Part shown: positions 1 to 13,400 of the stretch, in pieces
How the letters are laid out: each line of letters starts with the position of its first letter
Numbering within the stretch: position 1 is the stretch's first letter
Source: Dromiciops gliroides
Taxonomy: Eukaryota > Chordata > Mammalia > Microbiotheria > Microbiotheriidae
Length of the DNA stretch: 64,000 nt
Reading direction: 5' to 3'
Assembly: GCF_019393635.1 (NCBI RefSeq)
Contig: NC_057866.1
Location: 2,418,223 to 2,482,222, forward strand
Program-made: the position numbers and the translations under genes
Notes under the pieces: model-generated
What the model was told of the DNA's origin: nothing
What the model saw: only the letters and a program-made list of their open reading frames with translations
Databases searched by the model: none

Positions 1-563
1 CCTCCAGCCTCCAGTGTCCCAGACTCCAGCATCCCAGCCTCCAGCCCAAGCAGAAACTAGGAAGGGACTCACCCCTGATGCTAACTACCAGGTAGGAAAT
101 TACAGGCCTCCCCAGAGACCTTGGCTGAGAGCTTCAGAGCTGGGGGTGTGGGAGAACAGGAGAGTCTGGACTCTCAGTTCTCTGGGACTGAAGCCCAGGG
201 TTCTGTGGGCTGCACTGGGCTGAGCTGGGCTGGGCTGGGCTGGGCTGGGCCCTGGGCAGGGCCCAGGGGGAACGAGACCAGAGGTGGGAGTGAGGAGCTC
301 TCCCTTCTAGCCTCAGCCACCAGCTGGGCAGGTGACTTAGCCACTATGTCACCCCTGGCTTGCCTCAGTTTCCTCCACTGCACAATGCAGCGGGTAGACA
401 AGATCGTCTTCAAGGTCCCTTCCCAAGGCTGGGGGGCTCTTTCCCCAAGACCACTAGTGCCCTTTGTCATGGAGCCATTCTCTCTTCTCCCTTCTTTCCA
501 AAACCAACCTCTGCCCATGCTCTTGGTGCCATCCCTTCCCAAGCAATGTGGGGGCTTGCCACC
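1..563. other. Non-coding flank
   Basis: I see no gene here. The stretch has ordinary G/C-rich mammalian sequence with a short GGGCT-type run at 215-250. Confidence 0.6.
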
Positions 564-631
564 TCACTCACTCACTCACTCACTCACTCACTCACTCACT
601 CACTCACTCACTCACTCACTCACTCACTCAC
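564..631. repeat. (CACT)n microsatellite
   Basis: This is about 17 tandem copies of a tetranucleotide, leading into CATTCATTCATTCAATCAACAAG-type sequence typical of old SINE 3' ends. It explains the apparent SLTHSLTH reading frames in all three frames. Confidence 0.95.
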
Positions 632-786
632 ACATTCATTCATTCAATCAACAAGCATTTACAAAACTCTTAATATGGGCCAGACATTGTTCTTGGCCTC
701 AGAGAACAAAGCCAGGAGGGGAGAGGGAGGAGGTGCCCGGATAATGGGGGGAAAGTCAGAGTCCAGAGCTCTGACATTATTCCCTG

Positions 787-940
787 TTCTCTGTTCTCAG
801 CTCTCCCATTCCACTCCAGGTTCTCTGTTCTCAGCTCTCCCATTCCACTCCAGGTTCTCTGTTCTCAGCTCTCCCATTCCACTCCAGGTTCTCTGTTCTC
901 AGCTCTCCCATTCCACTCCAGGTTCTCTGTTCTCAGCCCT
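787..940 (+). repeat. 34-bp minisatellite
   Basis: There are four near-perfect 34-bp units (787-820, 821-854, 855-888, 889-922) and a partial fifth. Each begins TTCTCTGTTCTCAG and ends CCACTCCAGG. Confidence 0.95.
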
Positions 941-1775
941 CCCCCTCTCACTTACTCATTCCTGGTTCTGGTCTCCCTTTCTGAGCCTGTTCTCCTGCTC
1001 CTGCCAGCCCCTCTCTCTTCCTTGGAGAAAATCCTACTATCTCTATGGGAGAAGCTCAGAGAGAGACCCGAGCAGCCTGTGATCAGTGCCAGTGGTATGC
1101 CCATACCCACCCCTAACACCAGGAAATCTCATATCTCCATAGAGGCCCCAACCTCCAAAAGACCAAAGAAGAGAATAATGACGGTGGAGTTACAGCTATG
1201 ACAGGACTGACCAATGGGATGGACTGTTCACTCTGGGATCACAGAGTCCCCAGATGTCCCAGGTCCCAGGACCAGGGGCTTAGTGCTGTAGGCGAGGGGG
1301 GGGGGCAGGTGCTTGGCTAGCATCTAGTCTGATACTCTCATTTTATATATAAGGAAACTGAGGCCCAAAGCTGGTCAGGGACATGTCTAAGGCCACACAG
1401 GAAGGGAGAGACCAAGGACCCAGTGCCTCACCCAGGGTTCTTCCACCCCTCTTCCCAGTTCCCAGGTCTCCCCTCACCCTGCAATGCTTCTTCCCAGCTG
1501 ATGGGAACCCTGGGCCCTGAAACAAAACCTCCCCTCCCCTAGCCCAGCCTTTTCCTCCTCAAATATGTCTCCCCTCAGGCCTGGAGCAAACCCAGAGAAG
1601 GGCCCAGATTCCAGGGGGAAGTGCCTGGGGGCAGGTGCCAGTCCAGGCTGCCTCCTTATCCAACAGACGGTGAGGTCACCCTGTCTGCCCGGGAGGACTT
1701 CCCGGGGCAGAGGCAGGAAACCCTCCCCCTCCCCCCACAGAGCTGGGTCAGCTTGGAGGACCCACACCCGGTTCT

Positions 1776-1778
<3 letters not shown>

Positions 1779-1819
<41 letters not shown>

Positions 1820-2970
1820 TATATACACACTTACACACTCGCACATTCACTCTCTTACACATACTAACACAATACACATACATATATATGCAATCACACA
1901 CATACACACTCACACAATGCACTGACACACTCTTACAAAGTATACATACATACAATAGCCACAGTTACACATGCGCACACATATATACACATATGCACAC
2001 TCACATATATACTTTTACATAACATACATATATGCGTATGCTCACAGTATACATACACGCATATATACACACTCACAATACACTCTCATATTCACACAAT
2101 ACAACTCACACACTCACATATATACTCTTACATAGTACATATATACATGTACACTCACACATATACACACATATATACTCTTAAATAGTATACATATATA
2201 CATATACTCACACATATACACACACACATATATACACACTCAGACACACAATACACACTCACATATATACTCTTACATAGTATACATATATGTGTATACT
2301 CACACATATATATACACACTCACATATACACTCTCATACTCACACAATATACACTCACAAACATATATACTCTTACATAGTACGCATATACATGTACACT
2401 CACACATATACACACACATGCACACTCACATATATACTCTTACATAGGATACATATATATGTATACTCACACATATACATACACACATATATACACACTC
2501 ATACTCATATAATACACAGTCATACTCACACAATACACATTCACACACTCACATATATACTCTTACATAGTACACATATACATGTACACTCACACATATA
2601 CACATGTATGTACATTCACATATATACTCTTACATAGTATACATATATACATATGCTCACTCATATGCATACATAGACAATCACACACTCACATGTATAC
2701 TCTTACAATGCACACATATACATGTACACTCACATGCATACACACATGTATGCATACTCACATATATACTCTTACATAGTATATATACTTCTACTCACAC
2801 ATATACATACACACATATGTACACACTCATACTCACACAATACACACTCACACTTATACTCTTACATAGCACACATATACACTCACACATATACACACGT
2901 ATGCATACTCACACAATACACTCACACTCTTACACAGTACACACACATATACATACTTACCCACTCACAC
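1779..2970. repeat. Large CA/TA-rich satellite-like tract
   Basis: It begins with a pure (CA)n at about 1,780-1,814. It then passes into about 1.15 kb of degenerate repeats of ACTCACACATATAC and TATACTCTTACATAGTA modules, the second recurring at least nine times at irregular spacing of about 50-130 bp. All ORFs here are low complexity (Thr/His/Tyr/Ile). Confidence 0.95.
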
Positions 2971-5892
2971 ACACCCCTCCAGCCCACTCCTCACCTCAGC
3001 TCAGCATAGCCTCTCTCTGTTCCCTGACTCTTTTCCTAAGGCCAGCTCCAATGCTACCGCCTCCAGGGAGCCCTCCCTGATTAGCCGGACCCCCACTGAC
3101 CTCTTTGTACAATGGCCACTTTTCTACCCCCACCACCCCTTTTGCACTCCCTGCTCCTGATCCAGAGCTGCAGAAAGATCACGCCATTTGGAGGCAGGGG
3201 ACCAGTTCTACAGCCGACTGGTGCTAGCTATGTGACCTTTTCCAAGCCCCTTCCCCCCAGTGGTCTCATAAAAGCAGGGTGGGGGGAGTGGGCCGGATGA
3301 ATAGTTCTTTTGGTAATGCTGCAGCGTGGACAGGTTGGGCCTGGCCATTTGGAGAGAAAAGGAGGGAGGAGTGGCGGGGGGGGGGGGGGAGGGAGGGGGA
3401 GGCCCGGCCTTGTCCGGCGTGAGGCAGGATGTGACCAGTGTCTCCCAAGGAAGGAGCCAGTGAGGCGGCACCCCCTGGCCCACATCCCGACCAGGGCTCG
3501 GAAGGCCCCAGCTTGGAAGCCGTCCAGGTGGGGTCGCCCGCCCCAAGGCAGCCCGGGCCACTTCTAAAGAGTTCTGGAACTCTGGCCCCTTGAGCTAATG
3601 CTTGTCCAGCCGTCAGCCCAGTGCATGGCACAGGGGAGGGACTTAATAGATGCTTGTTCCCGCCATTGTCAGGAAGTCTTTCCTGGTACCCAACCCAAGC
3701 TGCCCACGACCTGTGCCCTCTGGGGCCAAGCAGGAAGAGGCTGAGCCCTCCTCCACAGGAAGGCACTTCGGATAGGTCACAGGACCCCAGAATTCGGCAG
3801 CTGGAAGGGGGCCAGAGGTCAGGTGCTCTAACCCATAGACCAAGGGAATTGTTGAATGAATGACTGAACGAACGAGTGAGTAAGCGGGTGAGTGACTGAG
3901 CACACACTCACGCAAGTGAAAAAGGATTGGTCCAGGGTTCCTATGCCAATCACTGGCCCAAGAGGAGGGCCAGATGGGCATGAAACACTCCAGGCAAAGA
4001 TCGTCCCTGCCCTCTCAGAGCTGCCTCTCTAATGGCAGAGACGAACCAAAGGAGCCAGGGCACTTTGGGCTGGATAGTTACCAGGTATGGGACCTGAGTG
4101 GGGTGAAGGGCCCAAGCCCAGTCCAGAAACAATGTGGGAGTTGATTTCAGCCTGGTTCTTGGTTCAAGGTTCCAGAATGCCTGGGGGCAGGGCTGGGAGG
4201 GTGGGTGGGAGATGGGGTCCCTAGGAGCTGGGAGGCTAATTCAGCTATGGGAGGGGTGGCCAAGAAGTCAGGACAGAAGGGATGCCTGCCTAGGGCATCT
4301 GTGGATCACCTGGCAAATGGCCGGCCACCCCCCTCCCCCCTCCTCTGGGGCAGGTCCCTTCTATCATCTATGCCATGCCCTCCTGCCCCTCCCCGCCCCG
4401 CCCCTCCTCTGGGGCAGCTCCCTCCTAGCATCTACCCCACACCCTCCTGCCCCGCCCCGCCCTGCCCCTCCTCTCTGGGGCAGCTCCCTCTTTCTCAGGA
4501 AACCCGTGGAAGCTCCTCCAGGCTTTCCCAAGCCAACTCTCCCAGTCCTTGCCCCTCCCACCCATGCTGATAGGAGCATCTGACCATTAGACCGGGCCCA
4601 AAGCCATCCCCTGGCGCCATGGTCTAGCCCAGTCCATCAGACCTCGGGAGCACCAGGGGCTCTATCCAGGTCCTGCCTGTGGCCTAGTTCCCTAAACTTG
4701 CAGGTGAGGAAATTGAGGCGAGAGAAGGGCTTTGTCTCTTTGGGTCCAATCCTCTCATGTGACCTCTGCCCTCCCCTGGGAGACTCCCCTTTGTCTGGGG
4801 TCCCTCCATCTGCCTTATCTCCCAGATAAGAGAAAGTCCGAGCAAGGATCAAAGTAAAAACTTGACAGCTGTTTGTCGCATGAATGAATGATTGACTCAG
4901 ACCTAGGAAGGCTTCCTGGCTGAGGTGACCTTCCCCATTCCCCAGGCTGCCAACGAGCGACCCTTCCCAAAGGGCCCAATTTTGAGGGGCAGGAGGGAGT
5001 GGGGAGCCATCCTGGGATCGGGAGCCGCCTGGACTGGTGCCTTGTCAAATGAGGGGAGTGGCCCCCAAGGTCCCCTTTAATCCTTCCTGAAGCACAAGGG
5101 TTAGTGGCCCAACAAGGGGTACCTGGAGCTGAGAGCCAGCATGGCCTGCTCGCCCCCTTCCCCATCCTCACCTCTGGATTTTCCTGCCTTTCCCCCAGGC
5201 TCTGCTCAGATCCCGGTCCCCCCCCCCACACACCTTCCTGCCTTCCCTCCTATTGACACTGTGGTCCCCTGGTATCTAGGCATGTTTGCATATTATCTCC
5301 CCCACTGGACTGGGAGCTCCTTGAGGGCAGGGCCTGTCTTGACCCATGAAGCCCTGCCCTCCAACCCTCCCCACCCCCACCCTAGACCTTCCCCTCTCCA
5401 AGGCTCATAAGTTTAGAGGTGAAGAACTGGGGTTCATTTAATCTGCCACATTTTACAAGTAGAAAAACTGAGGCCATGAAAGGGGGAAGGACTCAACCCA
5501 GCCCCAGCCAGCTCCCCTCACCTCAGGCAAACTCAACAATGCCTTGTGAAGCCTCTCCCACCATGGAGGGCCGTGCAGGGGCCCAGAATCCCCCAGAGTG
5601 GGAGCATGCCCCCACGCCATCAGCCCACACGATCTCAGGCCAGAAACCATTCCTTCCCGTGCTGCTTCTCCTTTCTGCTCACCTGGCGCCCTGGTTCTTC
5701 CAGCCAGTCGGTGGAGGGCACGCTCAGGACGTCCTCTGCCGTCCCCGGCCATGGGCCTAGGGGGCCAGCTCCTGAGGGAGGGGGCAGGCAGTGAAGGCAA
5801 ACATCCTGAGGTGGTCTGGCCCAGGCAGAGGGCAGGCACCCTCTCCTTCCAAGGTAGCCAGAGCAGCTTTCAGCCAAAGAAAGAGGTTCTAG

Positions 5893-6060
5893 AGTGCTGG
5901 ACCTACAGTCACCGAGACTGAAGTGCGAATCTAGCCTCAGACGCTCACTAGCTGTGGGACCCTGGGCAAGTCACTTAGCCTCTTTATCTGTTAAATGGAG
6001 GAAACACTGGTGCTGTTGTGAGGATAGAAGGACACACTATTTGTAGAAAGCCCATGTCTC
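5893..6060 (+). mobile_element. MIR/CORE-SINE-like element
   Basis: It carries the conserved CACTAGCTGTGGGACCCTGG box, then GGCAAGTCACTTAGCCTCTT and an ATCTGTTAAATGGAG segment. Divergence is high and no target duplication is visible. Confidence 0.7.
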
Positions 6061-7339
6061 CAAGCTTCAGTCTCCCCATCTGGTAAATGGGGATAATAAG
6101 ACATGCCACGCCTACTTCATGGGGCTATCATATGATGTCCCTCCAGCCAGACCAGCTCTAATCAGACCTCTCTCAGTGGAGTCCAGAGCTGTTTTCTTAC
6201 CCCTACCCACTCTCCCATGTGGAATGGGCAGCTACTGAAGCTGGTTCTTTTTCAGACAACTAGCCACCTCAGTTTCTTCATCTGTGGAATGGGATAGCAG
6301 GCTAGAAGACTTCCAAGGTCCTTCTTAGTTGTAATAACAATAATGGCTCCCATTTGTAAAGTGTTTACTGGGTGCCAGGCACTCACTGTGTGAAGAGCGG
6401 GGGCCTATTTCAGAGCTGGAAGGGGCTCTCCAATCCGACCCTAACAAAAACCGAAGCCCGGGGGGCAGGCAAAGGACTAGCCCAAGCCCGGTGGCTGAGC
6501 AAGTGCCAGAACCTGGCAGTGCTGGACCATGGCCGATGCCAGCTTCTCTCCCAAAGTCACCCTTCTCTTCTACCTCCAAATAAGGTGGCCTGGGCAGCGG
6601 CGGGAGCAGGAAACCTGGGGTGGGGTGCGTGGCCTGGAGGTGGCTCCTCCTCGGAGCTGAAGTCAGTTCCTTCTCTCCCAAACAATGGGGCTCCCCCTGG
6701 CCCCACCCTCCAACCCCTCCCCATCACCCCATCAGATCCCATGCCAGGACAAACCAGCTTGGGGGGGATGGAGGGGAGACAGGAAAGGCAAGGACTTCAC
6801 CGCAGCCCAGCCTGGCTTCCTATACATCTAGGGAGGCCAGGGCCCCACTGCCCAGCTGCCTCCCTCCCCAGCACTCTGGAGATGGGGGAGTCGGGGAACA
6901 GCCAATTGGTCCCCTGTTCTCCCTTTCATTTCCCTCTTTCCTCTTCTGTCCCCCATTTCAGACTGCTTCTGAATCAGTGTGAACCAGGGAGGGTTTTCAC
7001 CTGGGCTCATCTTCCTTGCCCTGCCTCCTTCTCTACTTCTCCCTCTCTTCCTCCCACCTCATCTAGAAGCTAGGCTGCTGCTGCCTCTCATGAGAGTATA
7101 CCTGGTGGGTTGGTGCCCCTCGGAGACCACTGGGGCAGATGCCAAGGGCGGGGGGAATTCACTCCAGATACAAGGCAAGATCAAAGCCCCCAATTTGTCT
7201 GTTTTCTCAAGGGCAAAACTCCGGCTCGGCACAGCTTGACCCCTGCCTGGTGCTGCATGGATATTTGTACCCCTTACTGCCAGCACCTGAGAACAGAGCT
7301 GGGCACTGAGGAGGCCAGCACAGAGGATCGGAGAGCAGG

Positions 7340-7440
7340 AGCACAAAAGGTGGAACAGGCAAGGACAGAGCTGGGAGAGCCCTTAGAACATAGAACGAGG
7401 AAGGACAGAGCTGGGGAAGGCTTTAGTACACAGATCATCT
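7340..7440 (+). repeat. Tandem AGGACAGAGCTGGG repeat
   Basis: Two units of about 40-47 bp carry an AAGGACAGAGCTGGGGA-like core followed by TTAGAACATAGAAC-like sequence. A related array lies in the opposite orientation at 15,180-15,400. Confidence 0.6.
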
Positions 7441-7616
7441 AACCCAGCTGCTGCGGCTGCTGCTACTCTGTAGAATTTTATTTTTCCCCAATTACATTTA
7501 AAAACAAATTTTAACATCCATTTTTTTTAAGCTTTATGTTCCAGATTCTCTCCTCCCTCCCCCCCTCCACCCCCTTTAAGAGGGCAAACAATTCAATTTA
7601 AGTTATACACATGTAG

Positions 7617-7764
7617 GGGCAGCTAGGTGGCACAGTGGATAGAGCACCAGCCCTGGAGTCAGAAGGACCTGAGTTCAAATCTGACCTCAGACACTTGACA
7701 CTCACTAGCTGTGTGGCCCTGGGCAAGTCATTTAACCCCAATTGCCTCACACACACACATACAC
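7617..7764 (+). mobile_element. Marsupial tRNA-type SINE
   Basis: It begins GGGCAGCTAGGTGGCACAGT, has a GAGTTCAAATCTGACCTCAG box and ends in a CA-rich tail. It is flanked by a perfect 17-bp target duplication, AAGTTATACACATGTAG, at 7,600-7,616 and 7,765-7,781. Confidence 0.95.
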
Positions 7765-7940
7765 AAGTTATACACATGTAGTCATGCAAAACACTTCCAT
7801 ATTAGTAAGATTGTGAAAGAAAAGAGATTAAGAAAACACAAGAAAAATAAAGTAAAAAATATGTGCTTCACTATGTATTCAGATACCATCAGTTTTTCCT
7901 CTGAGGAGTGATGGCATTCTTCATCATAAGTCCTTCAGGG

Positions 7941-8090
7941 GGGGAGCAGCTAGGTGGTATAGTGGATAAAGTGCTGGCCTTGGAGTACCTGAGTTCAAAT
8001 CCAGCCTCAGACACTTAACACGTACTAGCTGTGTGACCCTGGGCAAGTCAGTTAACCCCCATTGCCCCAAAAAAAATAAAGAAAAGAAAA
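7941..8090 (+). mobile_element. Marsupial tRNA-type SINE
   Basis: Same family as the copy at 7,617, with an A-rich tail (8,070-8,090). A clear target duplication was not found. Confidence 0.9.
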
Positions 8091-8589
8091 TCAATTCTAA
8101 CCAATGTGCAGAGTCCAGCGAACAGCTCCCCCAGAGTCCGGCACCTCAGACCCAGCACCAGCAGCCAAGGGTCTGCACCAGGGCGTGGCACTGTCAGGAG
8201 AGGGAGAATACATTGGAGAAATGCTGAAAAGGCAGAAATGGCAATATTTGGCAAAGGACTAGATTACTAGGAAAGACGCACGTCCAAGGTCAGCCAAGGA
8301 ATCAGTGGCCAGATTCAGACCCACTCCCCCAGGTCCCCCCCCCCAGGTTTCCATCCATTCACCCAAGGCCTCCTGCCCTTTCCCTATGCCCTGCTGCATT
8401 GCTGACAAAGAGGCTGCTTTGGGGGCAACTTCATGACAGGGACTCCAGCTCATGGCTCCAAGGTGACTGTGTCTGAAGTACAGTCTTCCCTTTCTAAGGG
8501 AATAAGTGTGGGGAGGGACTGAGGCGCACACCTGCTGATGAAAGGCAGGAGCAGGAGCACAGGGCTCCATGGGTGGGCCTTGGCTGGGG

Positions 8590-8830
8590 GCCCACTCCCC
8601 GAGGTGGCAGCCGATAGAGCTCCGGGCGTGGAGTCAGGAAATCCTGAGTTCAAATCCAGTCTCAGACACTTCCTAGCTGTGGCACCCTGGGCAAGCCACT
8701 TAACCTCTATTTGTTTCGGTTTCCTCCATTATAGAATGGTCATAATACTAATAGTAAGCACCTACCTCGAAGGGTTGTTGTAAGAATTAAAGGAGATGCT
8801 ATTTGTAAAAAAGCCCTTAGCAGGTGCCTG
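8590..8830 (+). mobile_element. MIR-like SINE, nearly full length
   Basis: It has GAGTTCAAATCCAGTCTCAG, CTAGCTGTGGCACCCTGGGC, a CCTCCATTATAGAATGG core and the 3' GGGTTGTTGTAAGAATTAAA segment. It is older than the GGGGCAGCTAGG family. Confidence 0.8.
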
Positions 8831-10194
8831 ACCCAGCGTGGAGTCCATGGGAATGCTGCTTCCTCCTGCTTACCCTCTGGGGCCTTCTGGACTGTTGAGG
8901 CCTCAGAGGCATCAGCTGCAGCCTGCTGGTTGCCCAAATGCACACAGGCAGGATTGGAATCTGGGGGCTCTGGGTTGGCCACTGCTGCAGACCTCAGAGA
9001 CTCTCTCTTCCCTCTGGGGCTCTGGGGATTAATGCGAAGATGCTGGGAGGAGAGGCTCTCAGGCACTGCAGGGAGGTCCTCAGCTAGGCTGGGAGAAGGA
9101 GCTGGGAAGACTTTGGGAGGGGCCTTGAATGCAGGACCAAGGGGCTGAGATTCCCTCAGCTGAGCTGCCTCTGTGGGCCTGCTGGCCTCCGGTTACCTCT
9201 GTGACCAGGGGCCCGGCCAGAGCTGGGATGGGGGGGTGGGATCTTCCTGCTGTGACCTTCTCCCCCCTGTGTCCGATTTCCCTCCTTGCTGAGGTGTGTG
9301 GAGGCGCGGCTTTGTGTGCATGCGTGTGCATGCATGTGTGTGTGCACGTGCACATGCATGTACGCGTGCTGCATTTCCAGGCTCTGCTGTTTTCAGCTCC
9401 CCCCTCCCCTTGTCCCACTTGAGCCCCTGCTCCCAGACAGGAGCTGCTCACTTTTCCTCTCCCACTACCCTGGGACCCTGGTCCTGGCGGCCAGCTATGA
9501 CCCCGAGACCCAGCGAGCTCCCATGGGTGTCCCAGAAGGGGACATCCCTGCCACACTGGCTCCCCTGCAGCTCTGCAAACATGACACCTGCACCCCTCTG
9601 CCCAGGCCCACCCCCATGGCTGCGTGCCCCCCAGCTCCACAAGCACAAATTGCTGGGCTGAGCAGCATGGCAAGAGACTGCTGCCCCCTCCCCCCACATT
9701 GTTCTGGCTGGCCAGTTGGGCTCAGGACAGCCCTTGGGCTCCCCGTCCCTGGGATCCCTGTTCTTCCTCTCCCAAAGGCCCGAGTTTGACCAGCTGCCAG
9801 ACCGCTAGCCATCCCCCTGAGACTGGGCAGCTCCCTCTTGGTGAGCTTCTCTCCTTGGGCTCACCCTCCTGGCAGGAGTGGTGGGGGTCTAGGCCCCAGT
9901 GAGAACAGGCTCTCTCCAGCTCCCAATTCTATGCAATATTGCCTTCTTCAGGCCAGACTAGAAAGAACTTAGTGCAGGAAGAGACATTAGGAGTGATTGG
10001 TCAAAGCCCTTCACCTCACAGATAAGATTCTGAGACTCCCCAAAAGCCACCCAGTGAAGAAGTGGCCAGACCGGCCCAGCTCTGCCAGGCCTCCTGCCTT
10101 CCCCTCTGCCCCATGGCTCCAGGGTACTCAGCCAATAGAGCCATAATGCTAAAGATGAAAAAAATGGGAAGAGCAGCAAGCCAACAGGGTGAAC
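8831..10194. other. Non-coding flank
   Basis: I see no supported gene. There is a short imperfect TG/CA patch at about 9,310-9,365. Open frames of up to 205 codons here lack recognisable domains. Confidence 0.55.
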
Positions 10195-10203
10195 ACACAG
10201 GGA

Positions 10204-10205
<2 letters not shown>

Positions 10206-10288
<83 letters not shown>

Positions 10289-10289
10289 T
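10206..10289. repeat. (ATT)n microsatellite at a SINE tail
   Basis: About 28 uninterrupted ATT/AAT triplets occupy the 3' tail of the minus-strand SINE next to it. Confidence 0.97.
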
Positions 10290-10426
10290 TGCGGGGCAAT
10301 GGGGGTTAAGTGACTTGCCCAGGGTCACACAGCTATTAAGTGTCAAGTGTCTGAGGCTGGATTTGCATTCAGGTACTCCTGAATCCAGGGCTGGTGCTCT
10401 ATCCACTGCACCATCTAGCTGCCCCT
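10290..10426 (-). mobile_element. Marsupial tRNA-type SINE (minus)
   Basis: This is a reverse-oriented copy ending CACCATCTAGCTGCCCC. A 12-bp target duplication, ACACAGGGAATT, lies at 10,195-10,206 and 10,427-10,438 and encloses both the SINE and the (ATT)n tail. Confidence 0.95.
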
Positions 10427-10438
10427 ACACAGGGAATT

Positions 10439-13400
10439 ATTAACTTACATTTACAAATCAAATGAAAAGAACAAAAACCTTCAGCCCAGAAGATGGACAC
10501 AAGAGAAGGCAACAGGATGAGCCCCCAAATGTCCCATAATGGGCTGGGGTAGGTGGGCCAGGGCAGAGGCAGAGGCAGGTGAGGAAGACGAAGGTTTCCC
10601 CAAAGGGTTTATGGGGAAAGAGAAGGAGCAAAGCAAGTCTGGGACTTTTGCTTGGGGTAGATGGGACAATGCAAACTGATAGCCCAGAGAAGACCCAAGC
10701 ATAACACAATCGTCAGTTTGTTTTCTCTGCCAAGGACCAGCAGCACTGGGGGGGGGGGGGCAGGGGAGGGGGAAGACAGGCCAGAAGGGAAATGTGTAAC
10801 TGGGAGCTGATACTCGAGATAAGGAAAGAGCCACCCCTGGTGAAGTCAGTGGCCCTGGCCCACATGGGAGGCACCCTTGGGTCCCAGAAGACCTGACAGC
10901 AAGTCATGGCTGAAAGCCCATGGAAAACAGGAGAGCTGCTACCACAAGACTGGAAGAAGGGCAAACATTGTCTGGATGTTGGAGAGTGAAGAGAGTTGTG
11001 CTGGCCAGTGAGACGACAGAGCTTGACTTTAGTGCCTGGAAAATTCTAGAACGGACAATTTGACGGATGTTTGGCAAAGGATTGGTGGTGATTGCCAGGA
11101 GCCAGCTTGGCTCTAGTAAGGACCAGCCATGGGGGGTTAGGCCTCTCTCCTTTCTGACAGGCTCACTAGGGTGGTGGATCACCGAATTCCAGGGATGCTG
11201 GGAGTGAGTGGTCCTTAAGGGCCACAAGTCAGTCTGAAAGGTCTCTAGGGAGTGAGTGAATTAATGAAGTGCTTGCTCTCTTCCAAGTACTGGACATGCA
11301 AATACAAGAGAGGGTAAGTCCCTGTGCACAAGGAGTCTACACTCTGATTTGGGGAAGACAATACATAGAGGGGAGCTGAGAAGGGGGACAAACACCGGGA
11401 CGTGGTTTGGAAAGGCCAAGGCCCCAGTCCTGGCAAAAGGTGAAAGTCCATCTGCCAGAGGCCAGGGTCTCAGGGCAGAGTCCAAGTAGCCTGTCCTAGG
11501 AATGTGAGCTTGAGTGAGATACTGTTTAACCCTTTTTATCAATGCCTGAGATAAGGACTGGGAGCTTCCTGAGGGTAGGGTCGGGCCTGCTCCTCCTCTG
11601 TCTCTCCCAGCCCAGCCTAGCTTGGGGTGGTAGGGAGGGGAGTGGGGAGCTCAGGAAAGCCTCCTTCCTTATTTACTATAGCTGCTTACCATGGAGAGAA
11701 CTGGACTAAGAGGCCAGAGCACCTGGTTTGTCTGCACAGAGCTCACTCTGGGAACACAGGGCCCTGCTTTTCTCAAGGTGGTGAGTGGGAATGGGGGCTG
11801 CCAGCCTCCAGTTAATGTCCTGGAAACTCTGGCCACTTGCTCACCTCTGGGGATTCTGACCCACACAATGGGGACTCTGGCAGGAAGCCCATTGCTAATC
11901 AGGGCTTGGAATGGAGGCCTATTTTTAAGGGCATTTCCTTTTTATCACAGATGACTTCTTCCTTCCCTCCTTCCCCTAGGGAGGCTTCAGGGCCAAGAGC
12001 TGGAGCCCCACACCCCATCTTTCCCGGTGCAGCCCCATGAAGCCATGGCCCTAGTGGTCTGGGCTGGGTTTGGGCCGGCAGCCCACAGGTCACATTCCAG
12101 GGTGTGGTCAATTCTAGAATGGAACTTGTCGGATCTCGAGGGATTGCAGACATGAAGAAAGACACAATTCAGCAGCCCTGCCCTCCTCCATGACCCTTGC
12201 AATCTGTCCTGATTCCACACCCCCCCCATCCTTCCTTTCCAATGACCCTCCATGACTAAAATGGTCCATTCCCATATGAAATGGTTGATGTAGAAACTGC
12301 CTTCTCTTCTCCCACCACCCCCTGCCTCAGAGCTTACATGAACATGATATATATATATATATATATATGCAACACACCTGAATACAGACCTGCAGACCTG
12401 GCGGTGCCCAAAGCCCCCTGAATTCCTAAGCCTTCTCTCTGAGCCTCCAGAAAGTGGATTCCAAGCTTAGCAGGGTGAGAATCCACCTGCTCCCTCTGAG
12501 CATCTCCCCCATCCTCCCCTGCTGGTGGGTGGGCCAGGCTGCCTTTGGCAAATGGAGCCCAGTCCCTGTTTCCTGATCTCGGGTCATCTCTGTCTTCCTG
12601 AATTTGCTCAAGCTGTGCCTCATGCCTATGATGCCTCCCTTGCTCACCTCCAGGCTTCGATGCCATGACTGCAGCTCCTCCCTCTGGGCGGGGGGCTCCC
12701 TCTCCCAGAACATCCAGCTTCCGTGCCGTCCCCTGCTCCCCCAGTGAGTTCCTGCCAGGGTTTTTATTTGGGGAGGGCTCCCAGCCCACCACCCTCCATC
12801 CCCGTCTGAGTCCCCAGATTTCCACACCATTCCCTTTCCCACTGCCCCTTTCACTTCCTTTTAGGGTGTTGTCTTTACCTGTTAGAATGGAAGTGTATGG
12901 AGGGCAGGAGCTGGCTTTCGTTCTGCTTCTGTCTGCATTGCCAGTGCTTAGCACACAGAAAGGGCTTCAGAAATGCTTGAAGAGTTCCCTTTTCCTCCGA
13001 GACTCAGCACCGGGGAGCCCCTCCATCAGGCTGACTGAGCAGGTCATCCCCATCTCCTAGACTCGTTTCCAGATCTGTGCTTTGCCTGCGCCCCCCTCCC
13101 CTATATTATGCATCACTGTCATTTGCTCTAGGAGTGTCCCAGACCCTTCTGCCAGAACACAGTCAGGGGTGGAAGGGCCCCAGAGACCGCTGACTCCACC
13201 TCTCTAATGGTTCAGAGGGAGCTGCCCAAGATCACACAGGTTTTCGGTGGCAGAGATTTGAACTCAGACCCTCTGGCTTCAGATCTAGGTGTCTTTCCAC
13301 TGTGAAGGAAATAGTGCCTGGGGAGCTTTGCTCCCTTCCCCAGGAATTGTCACCTTTGCCAGACCAAGAGGGAATGGAAGCATTTCTGCCAGCCGATGCC

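Larger units (their letters stand above)
2971..7599. other. Non-coding flank with ancient repeats
   Basis: I see no supported gene. The stretch contains a poly-G run near 3,375-3,390 and a three-copy minisatellite at 4,320-4,500 (CTCTGGGGCAG core at about 4,343, 4,413 and 4,477). It also contains MIR/CORE-SINE-like pieces at about 5,893-6,135 and 6,240-6,395, with CTAGCTGTGGGACCCTGGGC and AGTTTCTTCATCTG boxes. Confidence 0.6.

Noticed and set aside
360..1082. 240-codon ORF with SLTHSLTH repeats
   Set aside because: It crosses a (CACT)n microsatellite and a 34-bp minisatellite; the same repeats are open in several frames.
1565..3080. Thr/His/Tyr-rich ORFs
   Set aside because: They are translations of the CA/TA satellite-like tract.
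3440..3480. Possible CTCF site in GCACCCCCTGGCC context
   Set aside because: Matches the AGGGGG part but not the flanking core positions.
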